Positions 17,322 to 25,876 of a DNA stretch of 64,000 bases are shown here, piece by piece (the stretch's first letter is position 1; each line of letters opens with the position of its first letter). Below the pieces are notes generated by a model that saw nothing but the letters and a program-made list of their open reading frames with translations, ran no database searches and was not told the DNA's origin. Source of the DNA: an uncultured Chloroflexota bacterium (lineage in GTDB: Bacteria; Chloroflexota; Anaerolineae; UBA4142; SHND01); the NCBI GenBank assembly GCA_937870825.1, contig CALMZO010000213.1:35392-99391 (forward strand). Direction: 5' to 3'. The position numbers and the translations under genes are program-made.

Positions 17322-18947
17322 ATGACTGTCGTTGTCGGACTGTTGCCCGCGTTAATTTTGTTCGCGGGCGCGCTGCTCAGTTTGCTGCCCCTCCCATTCC
17401 CGCCGCGTACTCTCAAATGGATTCCGATTGTCGCATCCGGTTTGGCACTGCTCGCCATATTCGGTCTCGCGCCCACGTCGCAACTCTTTACGCTCTTTCC
17501 GCCGAATGAAGCTTTGCCGGCACTCTCGCTGACGCTGCAATGGAACGGCATCGCGTTGGTGTTTGGTTTGGTGATGCTGGCGGCGTTGTGCGGACGATTT
17601 TTAATTGGATGGGAAACCGATACGCGCGCGTTCGTTATGGGCGCGTTGGTGAGCGCGGGCGGCGCGCTGTTATTTTTTGCGGCGGACAATTTTACGACGG
17701 TTGCGAGCGCGTGGATTCTGGTCGAGTTGGGTTTGCTGATTGTGCCGGCTGAAGAAGGCAAAGCGCAGGAAGCGGCGGCGCGCGCGTTCGGTTGGAACCT
17801 CGCCGCGATTGTCTTGTGGCTTACGGCGGGGATGGTGGCATCGAATCTGGGAAGTTCGCTGCGGCTCGACGAAGTGGCGTTTGATGCGACGAGCGCGTTT
17901 TTGGTTCTCGTCGCGATTTGGATTCGCAGCGGTATTTATCCCGTTCAAGTCGCGGCAACTGCAAATTCAAACTCGCTCGGTGTGCGGCTTGGACTGCCGT
18001 TCTTGCTTGGCGGATATTTGCTCACGCGCTTTTTGATGCAGGGCAGCGCGGCAATTGCGTTTGGCGCAGAGCTCAAAATCCTAACCTTGCTCGCGGTGGG
18101 CGCGAGTGCATTGATTGTTGTGGGACAGATGCACGGCAGTGACGCGTTGACGTGGAGCGTGCGCGCCGTGGGCGCGACGATGCTGCTGCTGCCATTGTTC
18201 ATCAGTCTCCGCGCTGCTTTGGCTGTAAGCGTGTGGCTCGCGCCGGCGTTGTATGTCGTCTGCCATTTTTTGGAATTGGGGATGCAGTGGCGCGCAGAGC
18301 CGCCGCGTCTGCGGTTGACGATGGCTATTTGGATTGCTGTACTGCTGATGCTTGCAGGACTGCCATTGGCGCCGACGTTTTGGACGCGTGTTGGATTGCT
18401 CGCATCGGCGTACGCGACCGCCGGAATTTTTTTGTGGCTGTTGTTGGTTGCAACCATGTCGCTCTTGCTGATTCCCGTCTGGCGCGAAATTTTCGCGAGC
18501 GGACAGGTGGCACCGCGAGAGCCAACTTGTTTTGACTACGCCGCGTTGGCGTTGGTTGGATTGCCTGCGCTTGGGTTGAGTGTTGTCCCATTTGTTTTTC
18601 TGGCGCCGTTCGGCAATGCGGCGCAAGCGAGCGGCGCACAGGTATACAACGCGTTGTTTCAGCCCACGAATGTTGCGTCGTTAATTTTTTTGCTCGCGGG
18701 AATCGGCGTGCCGCTGCTCGCATCGTTCGAATTGGCGCGCCGCTGGACGCCGCGCGCGAATTTGCTGCCGCTGCCTGTAACGAACGCATTGGATTTAACG
18801 GGCGTCTCAATTTTTCTGGACCGCGGATATCGGTTGGTGCGCGCGCTGGTTCAGCAAGGAATCACGGTATTGGAACAACCGCCGATGGCATGGCTCTTGT
18901 TTTTGATTATTTGGGTCGCCATCTGGGTAATCGGTCTGAGTAGATGA
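17322..18947 (+). CDS. Polytopic membrane protein, weakly resembling complex I antiporter subunits
   Basis: 541 residues with about 14 predicted membrane helices and hardly any soluble parts. The arrangement and segments such as FTTVASAWILVELGLLIVPAEEG recall the conserved helix pair of NuoL/M/N-type proton-translocating subunits (where a WELM-type Glu sits in a helix), and IWIRSGIYPVQV resembles the following KAAxxPxxxW region. The key Lys is replaced, and the rest is divergent, so a transport function is only suggested. It is not near other complex I genes. The downstream lipoprotein is 25 bp away and may be in the same transcript. Confidence 0.6.
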   Translation: MTVVVGLLPALILFAGALLSLLPLPFPPRTLKWIPIVASGLALLAIFGLAPTSQLFTLFPPNEALPALSLTLQWNGIALVFGLVMLAALCGRFLIGWETDTRAFVMGALVSAGGALLFFAADNFTTVASAWILVELGLLIVPAEEGKAQEAAARAFGWNLAAIVLWLTAGMVASNLGSSLRLDEVAFDATSAFLVLVAIWIRSGIYPVQVAATANSNSLGVRLGLPFLLGGYLLTRFLMQGSAAIAFGAELKILTLLAVGASALIVVGQMHGSDALTWSVRAVGATMLLLPLFISLRAALAVSVWLAPALYVVCHFLELGMQWRAEPPRLRLTMAIWIAVLLMLAGLPLAPTFWTRVGLLASAYATAGIFLWLLLVATMSLLLIPVWREIFASGQVAPREPTCFDYAALALVGLPALGLSVVPFVFLAPFGNAAQASGAQVYNALFQPTNVASLIFLLAGIGVPLLASFELARRWTPRANLLPLPVTNALDLTGVSIFLDRGYRLVRALVQQGITVLEQPPMAWLLFLIIWVAIWVIGLSR

Positions 18948-18972
18948 AACGGAATGCCATTTGAGGTGTGAG

Positions 18973-20049
18973 ATGAAACGATATTTCCTGTTCTGGTGTA
19001 TTGTGTTTTTGATGGGCGGATGCAGCCGCGTTGTGCCGACACCGCTGCCGACGCCGGAGCCGCTGCCGACAAACATCGTTGTAATGACGCCGATTGACTT
19101 ACCGACGAGAACACCGCCGCCGCTCGACGAGCCACAACTCTTGGAACTCAAGAAATTGCTCAAGCGCGGCTTGGACGAACAAAGCGGTGACGTGCTGGCG
19201 AATACGATTTCCTTCAACAAATGGGTCGCGTCCATTTATCGGCAAGGCGGGACTCCGCCGATTGACCCGCGCCGTGGTTTGAATCTGTCGCTGCAATTCG
19301 CCAAAGAAAACAAACTGACCATTGATATTGACCGCCCCACGTATGAGCCGCGTTGGAGTGTACCGGTCGGCGACACGTCCGTCTTGGTGATGGCATATCC
19401 CAAAGAGGGTGAACCGTATCACGCGCATTTGTATATCCAGCGCGAACCGAGCGCCTGGCGCTATACCGGAATTCTGACGCGCATTCCGTACTATGACGCG
19501 CCGAGTGTGGCGCAGCTGTTGGCAAATCCCACCCGGTACGAGGGCAAAGAATACATGTACGTCGGCGCGTACCAACCGAAAGCGACGCCACCCGCGAATG
19601 CGGGGACCGCGCCGGAAAATGCCGCGTTCGTCCTTGACACATTTTCCGGTGCGCTGTGGGTGAAAATGCTCGATGCGCCGTACGTGGACAAGCTGCCGCC
19701 GGATGCCGACTCGCGCGCAGGACAAAATGTCCGCGTCTTTGGCACCATCAAATTGAACAACGGCGTGCCTTACCTCGAAAGCGACAGCGCAGAATTTATT
19801 CCGCCGAACACGTGGGCGCACGTACAGGGCATTGTCGAAAAAGTGGACGCATCCACGCGCACCATCACCGTCAAACCGAATGGCAGCGGCGCGGCGACAC
19901 TGAAATTGACCGAGACCTCATTTGTCTCATTGCCCGATGCGATGCGCGGCAGTTTCCCAGATGTGAAAACGGGGCAGACGGTGGATGCAATCGGCGTGCC
20001 GCAACAAGACGGAACGCTGCTTGTCGAAGAATTGTTCATCGGCAAATAA
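18973..20049 (+). CDS. Lipoprotein, OB-like C-terminal repeats, unknown function
   Basis: 358 residues from ATG 18973 (the track's TTG at 18961 only adds four residues). Signal peptide MKRYFLFWCIVFLMGGC with lipobox MGGC; a Pro/Thr linker follows. The middle contains a domain with two halves, IDIDRPTYEPRWSVPVGDTS and EPYHAHLYIQREPSAWRYTG. The C-terminal third has two beta-rich OB-like units, YVGAYQ...DAPYVDKLPP and AHVQGIVEKVDASTRTITVKP, the latter like DUF5666 domains. Likely an outer-face cell-envelope protein. A strong terminator lies directly downstream. Confidence 0.7.
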   Translation: MKRYFLFWCIVFLMGGCSRVVPTPLPTPEPLPTNIVVMTPIDLPTRTPPPLDEPQLLELKKLLKRGLDEQSGDVLANTISFNKWVASIYRQGGTPPIDPRRGLNLSLQFAKENKLTIDIDRPTYEPRWSVPVGDTSVLVMAYPKEGEPYHAHLYIQREPSAWRYTGILTRIPYYDAPSVAQLLANPTRYEGKEYMYVGAYQPKATPPANAGTAPENAAFVLDTFSGALWVKMLDAPYVDKLPPDADSRAGQNVRVFGTIKLNNGVPYLESDSAEFIPPNTWAHVQGIVEKVDASTRTITVKPNGSGAATLKLTETSFVSLPDAMRGSFPDVKTGQTVDAIGVPQQDGTLLVEELFIGK

Positions 20050-20053
20050 ATAT

Positions 20054-20092
20054 AAAAACTCCGATGTCGGCAAGACATCGGAGTTTTTATAT
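20054..20092. terminator. Intrinsic terminator after the lipoprotein
   Basis: Perfect 15-bp stem (AAAAACTCCGATGTC with GACATCGGAGTTTTT) around GGCAA, usable on both strands. Confidence 0.92.
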
Positions 20093-20165
20093 TTGGAACA
20101 AAATTTCAAACTCTATCGTCACACTAGCAGGAAGCAATTCATAGTACCAACACAGGAGGAGATTT

Positions 20166-20912
20166 GTGTTAAAACGTTTTGTTCAGGTTGGCGGAGTTTT
20201 GGGCATCAGCGTCATTGTCCTGGTGGCAGTAATTGGGCTCGCGGCGCGCACAGAATCGGCAAACGCGCAAGCCCAATCCGAACAACCCACGCGGCGCACA
20301 ATTGCCGTTTCCGGTACGGGGCGCGCAAGTGCAACACCCGACGAAGCGACCATCAACATCGGCGTACAAATTAACGCGCCAACCTTGGCAGAGGCGACCA
20401 AGCAAGCGAGCGATGCAATGACAAAGGTGCTTGCCGCCATCAAAGCCCAAGGAGTCAACGAAAAGGACATTCAGACCAGCAGTTACAACGTCAATCCAAT
20501 CACAAATTATCGCGAAGGCGAACCGCCGCTCGTGACGGGGTACCAGGTGATGAACATTGTCACGGTCAAAGTAAAGAACATGGACAATGTTGGCAAAGTC
20601 CTTGATGCCGGAATGGGCGCAGGCGCGAACTATCTCGGCGGCGTCTTCTTTGGCGTTGCCGACCCGACAAAATACCAGGACGAAGCGCGCACGGACGCGG
20701 TCAAAAAAGCAACCGCTGTCGCACAAGCGCTCGCACAAGCCGCGGGCGTAAAAGTGGGCAGGGTCGTTTCTGTGAATGAAGGCGCGGTCAGTTCGCCACT
20801 GCCTGCGGATGGACGCGTATTCGCGCAGGACTCCGCAAGCGCGGGTCCTGTGGAACCCGGCTCGCTCGAAATTTCGACGAACGTGGTAATGATATTTGAA
20901 ATGACAGAATAA
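20166..20912 (+). CDS. SIMPL domain (DUF541) secreted protein, copy 1
   Basis: 248 residues from GTG 20166, supported by ACAGGAGGAG just upstream. N-terminal signal or anchor segment (GGVLGISVIVLVAVIGLAARTESANAQA) and then the SIMPL domain: ISVSGTGRASATPDEATINIGVQINA-type start (seen as IAVSGTGRASATPDEATINI), VNEKDIQTSSYNVNPITNY, TGYQVMNIVTVKVKNMDNVG and the last helix DAVKKATAVAQALAQAAGVKVG. DUF541 proteins form periplasmic or surface oligomers of poorly known role (BP26-like). It is 26 bp upstream of a paralogue, so the pair is a tandem duplication and likely one transcript. Confidence 0.88.
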   Translation: MLKRFVQVGGVLGISVIVLVAVIGLAARTESANAQAQSEQPTRRTIAVSGTGRASATPDEATINIGVQINAPTLAEATKQASDAMTKVLAAIKAQGVNEKDIQTSSYNVNPITNYREGEPPLVTGYQVMNIVTVKVKNMDNVGKVLDAGMGAGANYLGGVFFGVADPTKYQDEARTDAVKKATAVAQALAQAAGVKVGRVVSVNEGAVSSPLPADGRVFAQDSASAGPVEPGSLEISTNVVMIFEMTE

Positions 20913-20938
20913 GAAATAGTTTCCGGAGGAAAACAAAA

Positions 20939-21724
20939 ATGAGTCGCCTAAATAAATTTGGAATTCCCGTACTGCTTGCAGGCGGTGCGCTGCTTGCGGT
21001 GACACTGTTCGCCGTGGCAAATACAATCGGTCTGCCAAAAACCGCGCACGCGCAATCACCAACACCAACGCCCGGCGCACAACCGACCACCATCAAAAGT
21101 GACATTGGCGTTTCGGGGACCGGACGCGTGTTCGTGACACCCGATACCGCGATTGCGAGCATCGGCGTCGAAATCACCGCGCCGACATTGGCGCAAGCGA
21201 CCAAAGAAAGCAGTGAAAAAATGGCGGCGGTCTTGAGCGCCATCAAAGCACAGGGCGTTGACGCCAAAGATATTCAAACCACGAGCTACAATGTCTTTCC
21301 GCTCACCAACAATCCAAAGGAAGGCGAATCGCCGACCGTCACCGCATACCGCGTAAGCAATCTCGTGTCAGTCAAAGTGCGCAAGGTTGCAGATGTGGGC
21401 AAAGTGTTGGATGCCGCGTTGGCAGCCGGGGCAAACTCTATCAACAGTGTATTCTTTACGGTGGATGACCCGACCAAAGCGCAAGACGAAGCACGCACGC
21501 TCGCAGTCAAAGACGCGATGGCAAAAGCGCAAACGCTTGCAACCGCAGCCGGTGTTAAAGTTGGCAAGCTGTTCGCGATTAGCGAAGTGACGGGCACCGT
21601 GATTCCGCTCTACCGAGGCGCGTTTGAATCCGCACCTGCGGCAGGCGGCGGAGCCGGTCCTATCGAAACGGGTTCGACTGAAATCACGGTCAACGTCGAA
21701 CTGCATTTTGAAATTGCACAATAA
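20939..21724 (+). CDS. SIMPL domain (DUF541) secreted protein, copy 2
   Basis: 261 residues from ATG 20939 with CCGGAGG at ideal spacing. Signal segment PVLLAGGALLAVTLFAVANTI, Thr/Pro linker, and the DUF541 domain: IGVSGTGRVFVTPDTAIASI, VDAKDIQTTSYNVFPLTNN, VTAYRVSNLVSVKVRKVADVG and AVKDAMAKAQTLATAAGVKVG. Alignment by eye to copy 1 is continuous over the whole domain, so the genes arose by duplication. The C-terminus carries a Gly/Ala loop (APAAGGGAGPIETG) parallel to that of copy 1. Ends at a strong terminator. Confidence 0.88.
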   Translation: MSRLNKFGIPVLLAGGALLAVTLFAVANTIGLPKTAHAQSPTPTPGAQPTTIKSDIGVSGTGRVFVTPDTAIASIGVEITAPTLAQATKESSEKMAAVLSAIKAQGVDAKDIQTTSYNVFPLTNNPKEGESPTVTAYRVSNLVSVKVRKVADVGKVLDAALAAGANSINSVFFTVDDPTKAQDEARTLAVKDAMAKAQTLATAAGVKVGKLFAISEVTGTVIPLYRGAFESAPAAGGGAGPIETGSTEITVNVELHFEIAQ

Positions 21725-21726
21725 AG

Positions 21727-21766
21727 AAAAACTCGGTCATGCGCGCATGTGACCGAGTTTTTCTTT
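21727..21766. terminator. Intrinsic terminator after the SIMPL pair
   Basis: 13-bp stem AAAAACTCGGTCA with TGACCGAGTTTTT around TGCGCGCATG, T-run on both sides. Confidence 0.92.
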
Positions 21767-21821
21767 GACGAGGACATAGAACACATGTTTCATTCGGATA
21801 GCGATTCCGTGCGCGAATCCG

Positions 21822-21856
21822 TTGACAGCGAACAAAAGTGCTAGTAGAATTAGCAC
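21822..21856 (+). promoter_or_regulatory. nurA promoter with a palindrome over the -10 box
   Basis: TTGACA (21822-21827) and TAGAAT (21845-21850) with an exact 17-bp spacer. GTGCTA and TAGCAC (21838-21843 and 21851-21856) form an inverted repeat bracketing the -10 box, where a repressor could bind. The predicted leader to the ATG at 21959 is about 100 nt and ends in a CAGGGGAGG ribosome site. Confidence 0.7.
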
Positions 21857-21958
21857 AAAAGTTCGTTGGGAAACTGTCCATCCGCCCGTACCCGATTTTC
21901 AACTGTTTCCAGTTTTCCCCATCACCCATGTTAAAAATTTCGCGCAGGGGAGGTTTGT

Positions 21959-23053
21959 ATGTCGGGAACGTTCATCGGACAGCTGAATGACGCCATTGCC
22001 AAGAAAAGAGATGCGCTCAAAGTCAATTTGCATCAGAGCGGCAAACGCATTGACTCGGAATTTCGCGCCGCCGTTTTGGAACATTGGCATTCACCACTGC
22101 CGCCGCGCCGCAACACGAACAAACGTCCCGCGTACGCCATTGATGGTTCCTCGCGTCGCGCGAATTTGACGAATGGCTCTACGGTATTTGTCGCGCAAGC
22201 GCTCATCATGGGCGAGGACCTCAACGAACCCGTCACCGACATTGAAATTCTACCCGGCACCGTGCGCGCGCAAACCATGGACCGCTTTGCGGACTTGATG
22301 CGTCAAAGTTTGGAAATTGGTTTGGCACGCGAATTTGCCGAAAAAATTCCGCAGGGCAGCATTTTGTATCTCGACGGCGCATTGTACGGCACACTGCCGC
22401 AATTGTATCCACTGCGCGCCGAAGGCATCCCCGAAGACCGCGACTTTGCGGAAATTCTGTTACGCGATTATCGCCGCCTCTTTGAATTGTGCGAGAGCCG
22501 CAGCCTTCAACTCATCTCGATTGCAAAAACCAATCGCCAAGCCTTGTTCTCCAAAGTTTTGCAGCGACAACTGAATCGCCGCGAGATCCAAGAAATTTCC
22601 GACAGCGCGCTGTTTGACGAATTGACCGAACGCCAAGTCGGTTACTCGACGCCCGTACTCTTGGGAACGTACAGTTTTAGCGAAGGGTCCGCGACGGTAG
22701 TGATTGAAAACGAAGGCGTCAAGGAAGAACCCGCGATTGTTTCTTTTTTCGTGCGGCTTGACGATTTGGATGATGCACTGCGAATTGATTTGCCCGCGTC
22801 GTGCATCGGACGCAATGACCGCATCGGCGATTTGGACGTCATGCTGCTCGACTATGAAACGGTGACGCCTGTTGTGGACATGCTCCAAAGCGATTATGGC
22901 GGCGTCCAGGTGTACAACGCGCTTGCCTACGTGACCGATTTGGAAGTGCGGTTGACGAAACAAAAAATGTACGAGATTTATCTGCCGATGGTCGCCGAAG
23001 TGTTGGGCGAGGAATTGCGGATTGACCGCAGTGAACGACGCTTCGTCGAATAA
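21959..23053 (+). CDS. NurA domain nuclease
   Basis: 364 residues with GGGGAGG upstream. NurA landmarks: AYAIDGSSRRANLTNGSTVFVAQA (first metal-binding Asp), SILYLDGALYGTLPQLYP (second Asp), LISIAKTNRQALFSKVL (conserved Lys) and a C-terminal VYNALAYVTDLEVRLT with NALAYVxDxxVRL. NurA is a Mn-dependent 5'-3' exonuclease that works with the HerA translocase in end resection in archaea and some bacteria; no herA is present in this window. The stop codon lies inside a tandem repeat. Confidence 0.8.
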   Translation: MSGTFIGQLNDAIAKKRDALKVNLHQSGKRIDSEFRAAVLEHWHSPLPPRRNTNKRPAYAIDGSSRRANLTNGSTVFVAQALIMGEDLNEPVTDIEILPGTVRAQTMDRFADLMRQSLEIGLAREFAEKIPQGSILYLDGALYGTLPQLYPLRAEGIPEDRDFAEILLRDYRRLFELCESRSLQLISIAKTNRQALFSKVLQRQLNRREIQEISDSALFDELTERQVGYSTPVLLGTYSFSEGSATVVIENEGVKEEPAIVSFFVRLDDLDDALRIDLPASCIGRNDRIGDLDVMLLDYETVTPVVDMLQSDYGGVQVYNALAYVTDLEVRLTKQKMYEIYLPMVAEVLGEELRIDRSERRFVE

Positions 23054-23110
23054 AAAACCTTCGTCGAATAAAAAACCTTCGTCGAATAAAGACCTTCGTC
23101 GAATAAAGAC
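23041..23110 (+). repeat. 17-18 bp tandem repeat covering the nurA stop codon
   Basis: Four units in a row: two of CTTCGTCGAATAAAAAAC (18 bp), then two of CTTCGTCGAATAAAGAC (17 bp), running into the terminator arm CTTCGAGGTT. Each unit repeats the last codons TTC GTC GAA TAA, so each copy carries a potential end of the gene. Confidence 0.9.
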
Positions 23111-23160
23111 CTTCGAGGTTGGCGATGAACCAAGTCGCAGAAACCTCAAAGGTTTTTTTA
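23109..23160 (+). terminator. nurA terminator, shared hairpin family
   Basis: ACCTTCGAGGTT with AACCTCAAAGGT and a TTTTTTT tail; the loop again has GGCGAT and CGCAG as in the hairpin at 15582. Confidence 0.85.
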
Positions 23161-23164
23161 TTCA

Positions 23165-23173
23165 TGGTAAAAT
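23165..23173 (+). promoter_or_regulatory. Extended -10 promoter abutting a start codon
   Basis: TGGTAAAAT is an extended -10 element whose expected start falls on the ATG at 23181. The in-frame ATG at 23172 would overlap the -10 box, which favours 23181 and a leaderless mRNA. Confidence 0.5.
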
Positions 23174-23180
23174 GCCGCAC

Positions 23181-23876
23181 ATGCCCGGTCTCACCGAATC
23201 CCGCGAACAAGCCACAACCTTTTTACTTGCCGAACACGCGCGGTTGTGTGAACTTTATCTCTCGACGCGCGAAACGGCAGAACGCCGCGTGACACTGTTT
23301 CTTACTTTGACGACGACAATTGTCGGCGCAACAGTCGCGCTGACACAGCTGGGAATTCAGACCCTGCAACTTTTGGAAATGGCGTTCGCGTCCTCGCTCG
23401 GCATTTTTTTGCTCGGCATCATCACGTTTCATCGTTTGCTGGAGCGCAGCATGCAAGGGACGGAATATTTGCGCGCCATCAACCGCATTCATCACTTTTT
23501 TGTCGAACGCGCGCCGGAAATCAAACCGTACCTGTTTTGGGCACCGTATGATGATATTCCGCGTTATGATGCGCGCGGGGTAGGGGGCGCGGAAACGCGT
23601 GAAGTGATTTTGTTGATTGATTGTATCTTTTTAGGCGCGACGATTACGTTACTGATTTTGGTGTTGAATCAATTGGCGCTGAATACGTTCGATTTGGTGG
23701 TATGGGCTGTTCTCGCGGGCGCACTGGCATTCTTTGTTTCGCTGGGCGCGCATCAACAGTATGAAAAAATTGTTTTGGCGCGCGAAGAAAAACGCAAAGC
23801 GCGGATTGTGCGGTATCCGTTTCCCAAAGAGTTGGGCGCGGACAATGTAAAACAGTTGACGACGAATGAACCATGA
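23181..23876 (+). CDS. Four-helix membrane protein of unknown function
   Basis: 231 residues from ATG 23181; the ORF-track N-terminus is translated repeat and terminator DNA and is rejected. Layout: a charged helix (AEHARLCELYLSTRETAERR), a membrane pair (about residues 37-85), a cytoplasmic middle with ERSMQGTEYLRAINRIHHFFVERAPEIKPY, a second membrane pair (about 150-205) and a basic tail REEKRKARIVRYPF. I do not recognise the family. Its stop overlaps the next gene start by 4 bp (ATGA), so it is coupled to the RNA methyltransferase. Confidence 0.65.
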   Translation: MPGLTESREQATTFLLAEHARLCELYLSTRETAERRVTLFLTLTTTIVGATVALTQLGIQTLQLLEMAFASSLGIFLLGIITFHRLLERSMQGTEYLRAINRIHHFFVERAPEIKPYLFWAPYDDIPRYDARGVGGAETREVILLIDCIFLGATITLLILVLNQLALNTFDLVVWAVLAGALAFFVSLGAHQQYEKIVLAREEKRKARIVRYPFPKELGADNVKQLTTNEP

Positions 23877-25066
23877 CGGTCACGAATTCTATCGTGGTCA
23901 AACCCGACCGCGTAAAAAAATTGCGGAATCAATACCCGTGGCTGTTCGCGGATGAGATTCAAGAGGTGCGCGGTGCGCCGAACGCGGGCGACGTTGTAGA
24001 ATTGCAAGAGACGCGCGGCGAATTTATCGCCCGCGCGTTTTTTCATCCCACGTCACATATTGCCGCGCGTATCGTCACATACGACGCGACGGAAAAAATC
24101 AATCGCGCGTTTTTTGAAAAGCGGTTCGAGCGCGCGCGGGCGCGACGGGCGGGCGCGGTTGTGAATACCAACGCGCTGCGGCTCGTTCACGGCGAAGCTG
24201 ACCGGGTGCCGGGCTTGATTGTGGACCGTTTCGCCGAAACGCTGGTCGTGCAATTTCGCAACGCGGGCGTCGAAACGTTCCGCAAGGAGATTACCCAGGC
24301 ACTGAAAAAAATTTTTGCTGCGCAGGGCGCGTACGAACGCAGTGATACGCAGGCGCGCGTCGAAGAAGGATTGGAAGAGCGAGTCGGCTTGTTGTACGGC
24401 GAGGTGCCGAGTGAAATCGCGATTCACGAAGACGACGTCACCTTTTTGATGAATCCACAGGCGGGACAAAAAACGGGCTTTTATCTTGACCAACGTGACA
24501 ATCGGCGCTTGCTGCGTTCACTGGTCGGACGGGAGAGCCGCGTGTTGGATGTGTACAGTTACACGGGCGGATTTTCCCTGCACGCCGCGATGGCAGGCGC
24601 GCACGCACTGGCGGTGGACAAAGACCGGGACGCGTTGAAACAATTGGAGTGGAACGCGCGCAAAAACAACTTGAGCGAACGCGTCGGCGCGCGCTGGGGT
24701 GACGCGGAAAAAATTTTGGAACAGCTCGTCCGTGAACAGCGGTCTTTCACCCACATCGTTCTCGACCCGCCGACATTGGCGAAACACAAAAACGATGTGC
24801 CATTCGCCAAGCAGCTTTTTACACGACTCGCGACGAACGCATTGCGTTTGCTCGAACCGAACGGGATGTTGTTTCTTTCGACGTGCGCGTATCACATCAG
24901 CGTCAGCGATTTGATTGAAGCCGCGCGCATTGCGGCGAGTGACGTTTCGCGCCGGGTGAGCGTACTCACGGTGACCTATCAGCCCGCCGACCATCCGTGG
25001 ATTTTGCAAATTCCCGAGACGTTGTATCTCAAGACCCTCGTTTTGCGCGCAGAGCTGAGAGATTAG
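23873..25066 (+). CDS. RlmI-like class I SAM-dependent rRNA methyltransferase (PUA + MTase)
   Basis: 397 residues. N-terminal PUA-like domain (about 1-75, LRNQYPWLFADEIQEV) that binds RNA, then a RlmI-type middle domain and a Rossmann MTase: FLMNPQAGQKTGFYLDQRDNR, SAM-binding VLDVYSYTGGFSLHAAMAGA, LDPPTLAKHKND (motif IV, usually DPPxF) and FLSTCAYHIS with the Cys characteristic of m5C enzymes. The family methylates 23S rRNA cytosine C5 (C1962 in E. coli); target identity here is inferred. Coupled by ATGA overlap to the upstream membrane protein. Confidence 0.88.
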   Translation: MTVTNSIVVKPDRVKKLRNQYPWLFADEIQEVRGAPNAGDVVELQETRGEFIARAFFHPTSHIAARIVTYDATEKINRAFFEKRFERARARRAGAVVNTNALRLVHGEADRVPGLIVDRFAETLVVQFRNAGVETFRKEITQALKKIFAAQGAYERSDTQARVEEGLEERVGLLYGEVPSEIAIHEDDVTFLMNPQAGQKTGFYLDQRDNRRLLRSLVGRESRVLDVYSYTGGFSLHAAMAGAHALAVDKDRDALKQLEWNARKNNLSERVGARWGDAEKILEQLVREQRSFTHIVLDPPTLAKHKNDVPFAKQLFTRLATNALRLLEPNGMLFLSTCAYHISVSDLIEAARIAASDVSRRVSVLTVTYQPADHPWILQIPETLYLKTLVLRAELRD

Positions 25067-25085
25067 AGTTTGGGGGATTGGGGCA

Positions 25086-25134
25086 TCGTGCATTGTGCAT
25101 TCTGCATTGTGCATTGTATAATTGCATCGGACTT
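25086..25134 (+). repeat. CATTGTG/CATTCTG repeat spacer with embedded -10 box
   Basis: The spacer is built of near-identical CATTGTG-type heptamers. It contains TATAAT (25117-25122) with a weak TTGTGC -35 at 18-bp spacing, so the promoter of the Lon-N protein appears embedded in the repeat and its leader would be very short. Confidence 0.55.
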
Positions 25135-25812
25135 ATGGATATTCCAGAACGTGACCTTCCGCTGTTTCCACTCAATACTGTTCTCTTTCCTCGAATGCCC
25201 TTGCCGCTGCACATTTTTGAACCGCGTTATCAAGCGATGATGACGCGTTGTATTCGCGAGCGAATCGGCTTTGGCGTACTGCTGATTACGGATGGGGAAG
25301 AAGTTGGCGAAAATGTGGACACGGTGACGGTGGGAACCGTTGCGCGCATTGTGAATGTGGACGAATTGGACGACGGGCGTATGAACCTGTTGACGATGGG
25401 GGTCGTGCGATTCCGATTGTTGAAAACGTACCATCATCATCCGTACATGTCGGGCGACATTGAGGCGTGGGAAGATGAGATGGGCGACCCCAAGGCGCTG
25501 CCCAAATTGACGCAAGCGGCACACAAAGCGTACATCAACTATGTCGCCGACCTCGCGGACTTGATGGACGAGGGAGACCGCCCCGGGCAAATTGTTGCGC
25601 CGATGGACCCGCAGGTCCTTTCGTACACGATTGCGGCAAATCTCCAGGTGCCGAACGAAGACAAACAAAAATTGTTGGAAATTGAAACCGTCCAAGAACG
25701 TTTGGAGCGTGAATTGGATTTGTTGGAAGGCGAGCGCGGTTTTTTGCAGCGCGTGAAATTGATGCGCGAGACATTTGCGCGCAAAGATTTTGACAAGTTT
25801 AGTAACAATTAG
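25135..25812 (+). CDS. Lon N-terminal (LON substrate-binding) domain protein
   Basis: 225 residues from ATG 25135. Starts DLPLFPLNTVLFPRMPLPLHIFEPRYQAM, the signature of the LAN/LON N-terminal domain (PF02190), and ends in the helical portion LQVPNEDKQKLLEIETVQERLERELDLLEGE. There is no AAA+ ATPase or protease domain, so it is a stand-alone LON-domain protein of the type annotated in many bacteria as ATP-dependent protease La-like. Role probably in binding unfolded protein or regulation; not known. It lies downstream of the methyltransferase with a possible own promoter. Confidence 0.88.
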   Translation: MDIPERDLPLFPLNTVLFPRMPLPLHIFEPRYQAMMTRCIRERIGFGVLLITDGEEVGENVDTVTVGTVARIVNVDELDDGRMNLLTMGVVRFRLLKTYHHHPYMSGDIEAWEDEMGDPKALPKLTQAAHKAYINYVADLADLMDEGDRPGQIVAPMDPQVLSYTIAANLQVPNEDKQKLLEIETVQERLERELDLLEGERGFLQRVKLMRETFARKDFDKFSNN

Positions 25813-25835
25813 TGTGATAGTGCGATAGTGTGAAA

Positions 25836-25860
25836 GTAGGGGGAATGCCTTGTGCTTGTA
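25836..25860. repeat. REP-like dispersed hairpin, copy 1
   Basis: GTAGGGGGAATGCCTTGTGC, a degenerate copy of the element found better preserved at 42833 and in variant form at 50990. Its 3' end overlaps the ORF-track start of mobA, supporting the internal start at 25877. Confidence 0.65.
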
Positions 25861-25876
25861 CGACGGCGATTTGAGG

